This document shows, piece after piece, positions 1 through 6,299 of a stretch of 7,132 nt of DNA. The stretch's first letter is position 1; every line of letters starts with the position of its first letter. A model generated the notes under the pieces. That model was not told where the DNA came from and did no database searches. It saw only the letters and a program-made list of their open reading frames with translations. A program made the translations under genes and the position numbers. The DNA comes from Actinomycetes bacterium (GTDB taxonomy: Bacteria; Actinomycetota; Acidimicrobiia; Acidimicrobiales; Palsa-688), in assembly GCA_021815935.1 (NCBI GenBank), contig JAKAZH010000093.1:1-7132 (forward strand). Reading direction: 5' to 3'.

Positions 1-377
1 CGGTGGCGTTCGGCGACTTCGGCGGCGAGAAGGTCGGCGGCTTGGACCATGAGCTCGGCCCGCTGATAGCGGGGGGTGTCACCCAGGGCTCTGACGATGG
101 TGACGTAGAGGCCGCGGGTGCCGAAGGCCGGGTTGGAGATGTAGATGATCTGATGTCGGGTCGGGTCGAGAGCGGACACCGCGGCCCGGACGGACACGGT
201 TTTGCCGGCGCCGACGTCACCGGTGACGACGCCGAGGGCGTTCTCCACGACACAGAAGTTGATGCGGGCGATGGCTTCTTGATGGGCCGGCCGGTTGTAG
301 AGGTCCTTGGCCGGGATCGACTTGCCGAACGGGGTGCGCTTGAGCCCGAAGTGGGCCACCCACGGCGCCCGGCTCAC
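1..377 (-). CDS. ExeA/TniB-like AAA transposition ATPase, 3' end beyond window
   Basis: About 125 N-terminal residues are visible before the gene leaves the window. The start carries the pattern HFGLKRTPFGKSIPAKDLY (residues 9-27), typical of the ExeA-like ATPases encoded beside DDE transposases. A Walker A P-loop, GDVGAGKT, is at residues 53-60, followed by a beta strand IIYISNP that begins near residue 77. Walker B and the sensor motifs would lie beyond base 1. By analogy with TniB, IstB and MuB it should bind DNA with ATP and direct the transposase to its target. The GTG start (377-375) overlaps the transposase stop TGA (376-374) as GTGA, so the two are probably translationally coupled. 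The family assignment is firm; the exact role is inferred from gene context. Confidence 0.88.
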   Translation of the reverse strand, partial: MSRAPWVAHFGLKRTPFGKSIPAKDLYNRPAHQEAIARINFCVVENALGVVTGDVGAGKTVSVRAAVSALDPTRHQIIYISNPAFGTRGLYVTIVRALGDTPRYQRAELMVQAADLLAAEVAERH

Positions 378-1729
378 CGGGCCTCCTGGTCGGGGGTTTC
401 GAACATGGCCAGCTGGGTGAAATCGATCTTCATGTTCGTCCCGGCGGCTTCTTCATGAGCGGCGGCGACCAGGCCCAAGAAGTCGACACCGGTCGGGGTT
501 GGTGCGGGCCGGGCGGCTTGGGGCACGGCCCGATGGGTGTGACGGCCGATCACGAACGGGACGGCCACTCCGGCCGGTTTGCCTTCGTAGAACACGTCGA
601 GACGGGTGAGGTCTTCGGGGTCGTAGCGCAACTCGACGCGCCGTCCGACCAGGGCCGGGTCGACCGAATACTGGTTGCCCTCCAACGGGACCGTCGCGGT
701 GCGGGTCACCTTGCGGATCACCGACCAGCGAAACGCCTCTCGAAGCCGGTCGGGGTCGGCGGCTTTGGGTGGCCCGGCCGCTTCGAACCGTTCGATCGGC
801 GCCTCGCCGGTCTCGGCGTGGATCCGCCGGTTCGCCACCTGCTCGGCCCACGCGGTGAACAGGTCGTTGAGCGTGTCGAGGGTGTCGATGCCGACATGGG
901 TGGCCTCGGTGAGAAAGGCGTCGCGGATATAACGGTTGAGCCGTTCCTGCTTGCCCCTGCCTTGAGGGCTGTAGGGCTGGGAATGGACCAGGCGGACACC
1001 CAGCACGGCGCAGGTGCGGGCCAGCCAGGCGTTCTTGAACGGTGCCCCGTTATCGGCGTAGAGGACCTCGGGGACACCCCGGTGAACGATGGCCCGGCGC
1101 AACAAGTCCTGACCGGAGCGGGTGTTCTCATAGGCGTAGAAGGTCCCGTCGACCAACAACCTCGAATGGTCGTCGACGATCAGGAACAACTTCGCCCGCA
1201 CCGACGCCGTCGTCTTGGGATATGGGACCCAGGGGCCGACCAGCACGTCGGTGATCCACCGCTCATTCGGCCGGGCCGCCTCGTAACGGCCGAAGGTCTT
1301 CGGTTCCGCCTCCAGCGCCTCTCGGTGCAGACCGCGTCGGCGGAGCTGGTTGCGCACAGTGCGTTCCGACACGACCACGCCGTGGCGATGGAACAAGATG
1401 GTGGCGATCTGCGCGGCCGAACGGGCCGGCAACTCCAACCGCAGGGCGGCGGCTTCTTCGGCCAGTTCGGGATGGGCCCGGACCGTTCCGGCATCGGAAC
1501 GCACCGACGGCCGCAAACCTGCCAGGCCGTCCTTGCGATAGGCCCGGATCCACCGGTCGATCGTGGCCCGGCTGTAGTGGCGACTGCTGCAATCGGGATG
1601 GGAATGGGTTCCATCCGCGATTCGCCGGACCAGCGCTCCGCGCTCGGCCGGGCTCAGCCGGTCAGTGGTGGCCTCGGCGATCACCGCCCATCGGTGCAAG
1701 GCGATCTTCTCCGCCATGTCGGTCTCCAA
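374..1729 (-). CDS. DD35E transposase with integrase core and Mu-type C-terminal barrel
   Basis: This 451-residue transposase should cut and join the element's ends. Residues about 20-80 and 86-132 look like two helix-turn-helix units for binding the transposon ends (for example ATIDRWIRAYRKDGLAGL and SERTVRNQLRRRGL). The RNase H-like integrase core follows, with catalytic D161 (in RWITDV), D226 (in LYADNGAPF) and E262 (in GRGKQERLNR). There are 35 residues between D226 and E262, giving DD35E. Residues about 335-395 (TVPLEGNQYSVDPALVGRRV) match the beta-barrel at the C-terminus of Mu-type transposases. The start is TTG at 1729, chosen because GAGGAGGA lies at 1745-1738 with good spacing; the next in-frame ATG (1717) is too far from it. 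All catalytic residues are present, so it looks intact. It belongs to the rve superfamily; I cannot name the IS family. Confidence 0.93.
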   Translation of the reverse strand: METDMAEKIALHRWAVIAEATTDRLSPAERGALVRRIADGTHSHPDCSSRHYSRATIDRWIRAYRKDGLAGLRPSVRSDAGTVRAHPELAEEAAALRLELPARSAAQIATILFHRHGVVVSERTVRNQLRRRGLHREALEAEPKTFGRYEAARPNERWITDVLVGPWVPYPKTTASVRAKLFLIVDDHSRLLVDGTFYAYENTRSGQDLLRRAIVHRGVPEVLYADNGAPFKNAWLARTCAVLGVRLVHSQPYSPQGRGKQERLNRYIRDAFLTEATHVGIDTLDTLNDLFTAWAEQVANRRIHAETGEAPIERFEAAGPPKAADPDRLREAFRWSVIRKVTRTATVPLEGNQYSVDPALVGRRVELRYDPEDLTRLDVFYEGKPAGVAVPFVIGRHTHRAVPQAARPAPTPTGVDFLGLVAAAHEEAAGTNMKIDFTQLAMFETPDQEAR

Positions 1730-1737
1730 CGTCGTTG

Positions 1738-1745
1738 TCCTCCTC
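1738..1745 (-). promoter_or_regulatory. Strong Shine-Dalgarno that fixes the TTG start of the transposase
   Basis: GAGGAGGA on the minus strand, 8 nt upstream of TTG at 1729-1727. It lies in the 33-nt gap after the DUF6431-like gene and decides the otherwise unusual TTG start. Confidence 0.75.
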
Positions 1746-1762
1746 GGGGTTCCCCTCGACTT

Positions 1763-2407
1763 TCAAGGGGCCGGAGGCATGAAACGACGTCTGCCGATCA
1801 CGATCGAGAGTGGATTCGTGTTGGTCGATATCAGCCTCCCGCCGCTCACCGAACCCACGAACCGCCACGGCCCCAACGCAGCCCAACCCGGCAGGGCCGC
1901 GGCGGCTTGCCAAGCCGCGGTCATCGCCGCCAACGCCCACCCCTCCAGGTGAGCGACCGGGCCGACGGTGACGCCGCCCAAATCCACTGCCGCCGCCGCG
2001 ATCGCCACGGCCAGACGTTCCGCCCGCTGACGGAACCGCCGCCACCATCCTCGCGCCGTCGTATAGGGCACATCGACGCGCCGGGCCGCCGGACGCACCC
2101 CGCCGCCGGCCGCCACCTCCACGATCACCGCCCCGATCGTCTCGACGGTGTCCAGGCGTCCGAGGAGTAAAAACGCAGGCAGGAGCGCATGACTTGACCC
2201 GCAGCCTCGGCAGCGAACCCGGGGGATGAACACCTTCTGGCACGTCTCATCGGCCCGGACATGACGCCAATACCCCGACCACCAACCCATCGGCACCTGA
2301 CACGACGGGCAATCAGGACGCGGCGCACCGACCCGACGGCCCGACAGGGCATACGCATCGACTGACAGCTGACAGGGCCATACGATGGCCACGGGTGGCA
2401 CCACCAC
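1763..2407 (-). CDS. DUF6431-like zinc-ribbon/HTH transposon accessory protein
   Basis: From GTG 2407 this is 214 residues. Cysteine pairs at C33/C36 (DCPSC) and C66/C69 (VRCRGC) form a probable zinc ribbon, with the aromatic stretch WWSGYWRHVR between them. Residues about 104-126 (RPAARRVDVPYTTARGWWRRF) look like a helix-turn-helix. The remainder is Ala-rich and helical, ending in RRRFMPPAP. I recall this pattern as the DUF6431 family, found next to DDE transposase and ATPase genes in actinobacteria; its function is unknown to me. The zinc ribbon plus HTH suggest DNA binding, either at transposon ends or as a regulator. The frame is open back to a GTG at 2488, but that start lacks a Shine-Dalgarno sequence. 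GTG 2407 has GGAGGGG 6 nt upstream; GTG codons at 2404 and 2401 are alternatives. It is the first gene of the operon. Confidence 0.75.
   Translation of the reverse strand: MVVPPVAIVWPCQLSVDAYALSGRRVGAPRPDCPSCQVPMGWWSGYWRHVRADETCQKVFIPRVRCRGCGSSHALLPAFLLLGRLDTVETIGAVIVEVAAGGGVRPAARRVDVPYTTARGWWRRFRQRAERLAVAIAAAAVDLGGVTVGPVAHLEGWALAAMTAAWQAAAALPGWAALGPWRFVGSVSGGRLISTNTNPLSIVIGRRRFMPPAP
2343..2383. repeat. Cluster of GACAG direct repeats near the start of the DUF6431-like gene
   Basis: GACAGGGCATAC (2343-2354) recurs as GACAGGGCCATAC (2371-2383) with a one-base insertion, and a CTGACAG tandem pair (2362-2375) lies between them. GACAG occurs three times within 33 bases. A further GACAG lies near the transposon end, around 2554. 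The first three are inside coding sequence. They could be binding sites for a transposon protein, or chance. Confidence 0.3.
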
Positions 2408-2410
2408 CTT

Positions 2411-2453
2411 GGACCCCTCCCGGCAGAGCGACCAACTTCGACGGGAGGGGTCC
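2411..2453 (-). promoter_or_regulatory. Perfect 12-bp hairpin covering the probable ribosome-binding site
   Basis: GGACCCCTCCCG (2411-2422) and CGGGAGGGGTCC (2442-2453) are exact reverse complements separated by 19 nt. In minus-strand mRNA the downstream arm contains GGAGGGG, the probable Shine-Dalgarno for GTG at 2407. No T run follows on either strand, so it does not look like a terminator. Folding would hide the ribosome-binding site of the first transposon gene, as is known for IS10 and IS50 transcripts that read through from outside the element. Confidence 0.55.
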
Positions 2454-2479
2454 CTCGCGAATAAGGACCGCTCATCCTC

Positions 2480-2492
2480 GCCGGTCACCGGC
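2480..2492. promoter_or_regulatory. 13-base palindrome, possible operator
   Basis: GCCGGTCACCGGC has 6-bp arms around one central base and lies in the leader of the transposon operon, upstream of the hairpin. Its symmetry fits a dimeric repressor site, but no promoter elements are clear nearby. Confidence 0.2.
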
Positions 2493-2559
2493 CACCATCA
2501 CCACGCCAGGCGATCCCCAAACAGCACTGCCAGCCCCCACCCAGGGCTGATCAGACAGT

Positions 2560-2612
2560 CATACCGCTAACAAGGGGATGAAACTATCTAGCGCCGATGA
2601 GTCGTTATGTCA
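2560..2612 (-). repeat. Candidate outer end of the transposon
   Basis: This stretch is visibly less GC-rich than its flanks. Read inward on the minus strand it begins TGACATAACGACTC at 2612, continues through CTAGATAGTTTCATCCCC, and has a second TG start (TGTTAGCGG) at 2572. Elements with rve-type transposases commonly end in TG...CA. The partner terminus is not in the window, so neither candidate can be confirmed as an inverted repeat. Confidence 0.35.
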
Positions 2613-2700
2613 CCAGCCGCAGTGTCGGGCTGGCTCCTTCGAGCGCACGCTCGATTTGCTTCAGATAACCGCGGTATCGGGTGCGCGCGCGGAGGGGTGT
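2605..2700 (-). pseudogene. Possible C-terminal stub of an unknown gene
   Basis: Between the NACHT stop and the transposon end, a short open frame reads VETPLRARTRYRGYLKQIER and then ALEGASPTLRLVT, closing with TAA at 2607-2605. It has protein-like composition (an amphipathic helix) and mostly G/C-ending codons. No usable start precedes it: the frame runs back into the 3' end of the NACHT gene as a shadow. If the transposon ends at 2612, its last bases TGACATAA supply the stop codon, so the frame would be cut off by the insertion. I do not recognise the protein. It may be the remains of a gene broken at both sides, or noncoding sequence that happens to be open. Confidence 0.25.
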
Positions 2701-2711
2701 CTCGACCTGAT

Positions 2712-5700
2712 TTAGGAGTCTTCCGCTGCGTCGAGCAGCTCGTAGTGACCGGTGACCAGGCGGATGACGCGGCCGAGCTTCGCGGAGAGCAGCTCGATGG
2801 CGTTCGCCAGCTCGTTCTTCGCGTGCCAGTCGGGGTTCTCCCGATGCGCGGCGAGGAGGCGTTCTAAGGCGTCGCGGTCGCCGTGTGCGCTCATGGCGTT
2901 GATGCCACCCGTCACGAGGTTGATCTGGTTCGCGCGGATGAGTCGGTCGAGAAGGTCCTTGTCGAGGAGTGGCTGACGCCGCCGAAGTTCGGTGATCGCA
3001 TGGTCGAGGGTCGCTCCCAGCGAACTGCCGTCGTTCCACTTCGGTTCGTTCGGGTCGCTGATCCCTTTGACTAGCCGCTCCAGCTGACTGCGAGCCTCTT
3101 CAGCGCCGAGTCGGCTTGCGGCTGTCAGGGCGTCGACTTGTTGCAGGTCGGTCAGATCCGAGCTGGTTGACCAGTCTTCCACGAGCGTCATCCAGGGCTG
3201 GATGCCGGGGTGCGGTTGAGCGGCGTGAAGGATCCCACCGAAGCCGAACGAGACTTCGAACTTGTAGAGCATGCCCGTGACTGCGGCACGGCTCATGCGA
3301 ACCCGATCGTCGGGGCCGGTGAAGCGTGCCCGGGTCCGCTCGGCGGCTTCCTCTGCCAGGTGTGGACCTCGGAAGTGGCCGAACAGGGAGACGGTCATGC
3401 TGACGTGGTTGACCGGGTTTTTGTCTATGTCCGAGACGAGGCGAGCGAAGGCTGTCTCGTCGCCCGCTGCCGCCGCCACGATGTCAAGGGCGGAGCGCAG
3501 TTCGATTTCGGTCTCGTCGAGTCCGTCTCGGAGCCGAGCGACAAAAGCTCCCCTGATTGCCGCATCCGGGGCGACGTCGGTGAGGGTTTGGACGAGCGCC
3601 AGCTTCCTCTCTTGGGTGAAGGCGTCGGAGTGGAGGGCGTCTTCGACGTACTGCTGCGGATCTTCGAGTCTCGACAGTAGGCGAGTGGCGGCGAAGCTCG
3701 GTCTGGGCGCGTGTTCCACGAGCGCCGAGTGCAGGAGTTCTGCTCCATCGGCTTCGAGCGAACCTGCTGGCAGGGCGTAGGCGCGTAGACGGCCTTCCAA
3801 GGGGATCTCGGGGTTCCGGGCAAGCCCCAACGCGGCGGGTGCGAGGTCCGGGTGGGTCGGGAAGTTACTTAGTGCGGAGGATCGGGCATCCCGTGTTTCC
3901 TCGTCTTCTGCTGCCAGGATCAGGTCGCGGACGACCTCGAGCGCGCGAACTTGGACTCGCTCGATGGCTGGCCGAAGCGATCGGTAGACCTTGAAGGCCG
4001 TTCTGTCTTCTGTGATTAAGGAGGACAGCACGCTGAGGGTCAGCTCGGGGTCATTGATCTTGGTGACGATGTCTCCGGCGCCCGAGTTCTGCAGCCAATG
4101 TTTGTGGACGGCCTTGTGGAGCTGGTCGAGGTTGTCCTGGGTGAACCCGTCGCACAGGAGACGACCGATCGCTTCGCGGGCTCGTGTCGGAGTCGTCTTC
4201 CAGGCTGTGACGAGCCGTTGGCCGATGATGTGGCGCGTCGCCGCCGTGACGGTGGCCCCGTTTGCGACGCAGCGTCCGACGAGTCGCAGTCCAGTCTTGA
4301 AGGCGTCATCGTCTCGTTCAAGGATCTCCTGTATGAGGGGTTCTGGATTGGGGTGGCGTTCGATCGCAAACTGCATCACCTGAGCCCAAGGCCGGCTGAT
4401 GGCGTTGTCGATGCGGGTGCTGAGCGAGTCTGATTCGCGCTCTAGAAGATGGCAGGCGGCCAGGTATTCCTGAACGATCGGGTAAGGGAATCGGAGCCGG
4501 ACCGTGCTTTGCGCCGTGAGGATGCCGTTGCTCCGAAGGAGCTGGAAGATCCGGTCGGCGGCTTCCGCGTCCGGCGTGTGCTGGGCGATGACGTCTCGGA
4601 CCTCGGTCTCGCTGACGCCGATTTCTTGTGCTTCGATCTTCCGGTATGCGATGTCCTGGGCAATGGTGCGGAGCGATGGGGCGGGCAGCCCGTCTGTGAC
4701 GATCTTGTGCTCTGCCGGTGCGATGAGTGTTTTGAGGTACCCCTCGATGAGGTCTGAGCGATTCATCGGTTCGAGCTCGTGCGTCTCCGTCGTCGCGAGC
4801 AGCATTGACAGGAATAGCGGGATGCGTGCCAGGCGGTTCAGGTCCGGGTACTGCCTCAGCCGGTTCACGAAGTCCGACGCGTTGATGTCGTCGAGTTGGC
4901 GGGCGATAACGGCGACAAAGGAGATAATTTCCTGGTCGGACAGGGGCGTCAGTTCCACCTGTCGGGCGTCGGGGAGGCCACTGACGACTGCTGGGTCGCG
5001 TGCTGTCAGGAGCCACGGACAGTGCGGGAAGAGCGACGAGAAGCGGGCGATGCGTTGCAGCACGAGTGTCCGGTCGCTGGCCGGGATCTCATCGAGACCA
5101 TCGTAGAGAAGCACGAGCAGCCCCTGCTCCGCCAGGCGTCGCCAGTCGGCGGCAAGTCCGTACTCGTCGGCGAGGTGCTGCTCGAGGAACAAGAGCACGT
5201 TCGTGCCGCCTTTTGCCAGCAGAGCGAGCGGGATCTCGACAGGGACGAACGGGCCCTGTGTAAGTCTGCTGGACATTGCTGTCAGCAGGGCGGACTTGCC
5301 GTAGCCGGGTCCGGCGACGACGACGACGCGGTCTAACTCCGGTCGTGGGAAGTCGCCCAAGTCTACGCGGTCGCGGGGTGGTTCGCGCCAGTAGCCGGGG
5401 TCTTCGTCCTCGAAGCCTCGAAGGCTGTCGGCTTGGAAGTCACGTGCTGCGGGCCAGACGAAGAGTTCTTCTACGGTTCCGCTTCGGCCGGTCCCGGGGA
5501 TCGCGATGATCCCCTGGTTCTTGATCGCCTCGCGGTAGGCAGCCAGTCCCCACGCGGGTGGCTCGACTAGGTGCACGTTGTGTTCGAGTGCCAGCCGGCG
5601 GCGTAGCGGCCCGGCGCGATAGTGGGCTCGGTGCCTCGCGCCTCCGCTGACGATGTCGCGAAGAGTGCTGGGCAGCTCGGCTGGTCCTCCGGCTGCGAGG

Positions 5701-6233
5701 CGGCGGCGGTTGAACTCGGCCTGGACGTGGTCTCGCGACCACTGCAGGAAGGTGGTGCGCTGGAAGATCGCCAGGGCCGCATGCCGTGATCCGACCTGTT
5801 GGACTATGCCGTTGAGAACAATTACGTGCCGATTGGTAAGGCGCCCTACCCACTCGTCCAAGTCTTCGGCCTGAGTCCGGCTGGACATCTCGACGCAGTC
5901 CTGGAACAGCTGCGTCGAGTTGGCGACGACGACCTGGATTCTGTCGTTCTCAAGGAAGCCTTGGCTGGTGCGCTGTGCGCCGAGCTGCTTCCACAGCTTG
6001 TCCCATACCTCGCCCCGGGGGAGCTCAAGTTTGACGTTTTGGTAGATCGCGGTGGCGTCTGCGTGTCGGATGACGATGTCGTCGACCTGCTCGGGTGCCT
6101 CGACTCGGACGTCCGTGACGCGCAAGTGAGCAGGCGCTGGGTGCATGTCGAGCATGTCGAGCATCGCAAGGACGGCGACCGAGTTCTGGTAGTGGACCCC
6201 GTCCTGTGTCGTCGTCCCCCCGCGTTCAGGCAT
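2712..6233 (-). CDS. NLR-like defence protein: Cap4/DUF4297-like nuclease, NACHT NTPase, helical repeats
   Basis: This 1173-residue protein has three parts. Residues 1-180 resemble the Cap4/DUF4297 dsDNA nuclease fold: GGTTTQDGVHYQ near the start, acidic VEAPEQVDDIVI (44-55), then IYQNVKLE (63-70). Residues 300-600 are a NACHT STAND NTPase: Walker A GPGYGKS (308-314), Walker B LLVLLYDGLDE (372-382), sensor TARD (410-413), IPLFLSMLL (471-479), and FPYPIVQEYLAA (582-593), the NACHT FxHxxFQEYxAA motif. Residues 620-1173 are helical, HEAT- or TPR-like, the usual ligand-sensing part. By analogy with Avs and bNACHT proteins, sensing a phage component should drive ATP-dependent oligomerisation and nuclease activation in the cytoplasm. 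No signal peptide or membrane segment is evident. ATG 6233 is the first start in the open frame, with a weak AGGA at 6241-6238. The frame is intact. Domains are confident; the trigger is unknown. Confidence 0.92.
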   Translation of the reverse strand: MPERGGTTTQDGVHYQNSVAVLAMLDMLDMHPAPAHLRVTDVRVEAPEQVDDIVIRHADATAIYQNVKLELPRGEVWDKLWKQLGAQRTSQGFLENDRIQVVVANSTQLFQDCVEMSSRTQAEDLDEWVGRLTNRHVIVLNGIVQQVGSRHAALAIFQRTTFLQWSRDHVQAEFNRRRLAAGGPAELPSTLRDIVSGGARHRAHYRAGPLRRRLALEHNVHLVEPPAWGLAAYREAIKNQGIIAIPGTGRSGTVEELFVWPAARDFQADSLRGFEDEDPGYWREPPRDRVDLGDFPRPELDRVVVVAGPGYGKSALLTAMSSRLTQGPFVPVEIPLALLAKGGTNVLLFLEQHLADEYGLAADWRRLAEQGLLVLLYDGLDEIPASDRTLVLQRIARFSSLFPHCPWLLTARDPAVVSGLPDARQVELTPLSDQEIISFVAVIARQLDDINASDFVNRLRQYPDLNRLARIPLFLSMLLATTETHELEPMNRSDLIEGYLKTLIAPAEHKIVTDGLPAPSLRTIAQDIAYRKIEAQEIGVSETEVRDVIAQHTPDAEAADRIFQLLRSNGILTAQSTVRLRFPYPIVQEYLAACHLLERESDSLSTRIDNAISRPWAQVMQFAIERHPNPEPLIQEILERDDDAFKTGLRLVGRCVANGATVTAATRHIIGQRLVTAWKTTPTRAREAIGRLLCDGFTQDNLDQLHKAVHKHWLQNSGAGDIVTKINDPELTLSVLSSLITEDRTAFKVYRSLRPAIERVQVRALEVVRDLILAAEDEETRDARSSALSNFPTHPDLAPAALGLARNPEIPLEGRLRAYALPAGSLEADGAELLHSALVEHAPRPSFAATRLLSRLEDPQQYVEDALHSDAFTQERKLALVQTLTDVAPDAAIRGAFVARLRDGLDETEIELRSALDIVAAAAGDETAFARLVSDIDKNPVNHVSMTVSLFGHFRGPHLAEEAAERTRARFTGPDDRVRMSRAAVTGMLYKFEVSFGFGGILHAAQPHPGIQPWMTLVEDWSTSSDLTDLQQVDALTAASRLGAEEARSQLERLVKGISDPNEPKWNDGSSLGATLDHAITELRRRQPLLDKDLLDRLIRANQINLVTGGINAMSAHGDRDALERLLAAHRENPDWHAKNELANAIELLSAKLGRVIRLVTGHYELLDAAEDS

Positions 6234-6241
6234 CGGGTCCT

Positions 6242-6253
6242 GGCCACATGGCC
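6242..6253. promoter_or_regulatory. Inverted repeat just upstream of the NACHT start
   Basis: GGCCACATGGCC has 5-bp arms around a 2-base centre and directly abuts the weak AGGA Shine-Dalgarno (6241-6238) of the NACHT gene. It might be an operator or a small structure affecting initiation, but it is short enough to arise by chance in GC-rich DNA. Confidence 0.2.
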
Positions 6254-6275
6254 GTTGAGCTAGGGTTCCCCGCCT

Positions 6276-6299
6276 CTAATCCGTTGTAGTCGACGTCAA
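6276..6299 (-). promoter_or_regulatory. Weak candidate promoter for the NACHT gene
   Basis: On the minus strand TTGACG (6299-6294) matches a sigma-70-type -35 box. About 15 bases on, TAGAGG is a poor -10 match and the spacing is short. It lies roughly 45-65 bases upstream of ATG 6233, a plausible distance. The -35 box overlaps the near-palindrome GTCGACGTCAAC (6289-6300). I offer it only as the best match seen. Confidence 0.2.

Larger units (their letters stand above)
1..2612 (-). mobile_element. Three-gene DDE transposon (DUF6431-like / DD35E transposase / ATPase), partial
   Basis: Three co-directional genes form one transposition module: a zinc-ribbon/HTH accessory protein, a DD35E transposase with Mu-type C-terminal barrel, and an AAA ATPase that plausibly helps target selection, as TniB, IstB and MuB do. 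The element leaves the window on the left, so only one end could be present. That end is not certain. Two candidates, both ending in CA on the plus strand, lie in a less GC-rich stretch: base 2612, where the minus strand starts TGACATAACGACTC, and base 2572, where it starts TGTTAGCGG. The opposite terminus and any target duplication are out of view, so the right boundary given here is an inference. That the genes belong to a transposon is well supported by their products. Confidence 0.75.

Noticed and set aside
455..2170. 571-codon plus-strand open frame, and the 151-codon frame at 3-458
   Set aside because: They are antisense to the transposase and ATPase, whose catalytic motifs are clear. 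The translations are low-complexity Gly/Arg/Asp-rich sequences without domains, as expected from antisense frames in GC-rich DNA.
2640..2653. CGAGCGCACGCTCG as a terminator downstream of the NACHT gene
   Set aside because: The centre has only two bases, too few for a normal hairpin loop, and there is no T run on the minus strand after it.
2664..2678. Near-palindrome GATAACCGCGGTATC as an operator or attachment site
   Set aside because: It has an asymmetric extra base, no second copy in the window and no integrase gene nearby.
2605..3039. 144-codon minus-strand frame overlapping the 3' end of the NACHT gene
   Set aside because: Most of it is an Arg/Pro-rich shadow of the NACHT coding frame. 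Only the last 32 codons lie outside that gene, and these are listed separately as a possible stub.
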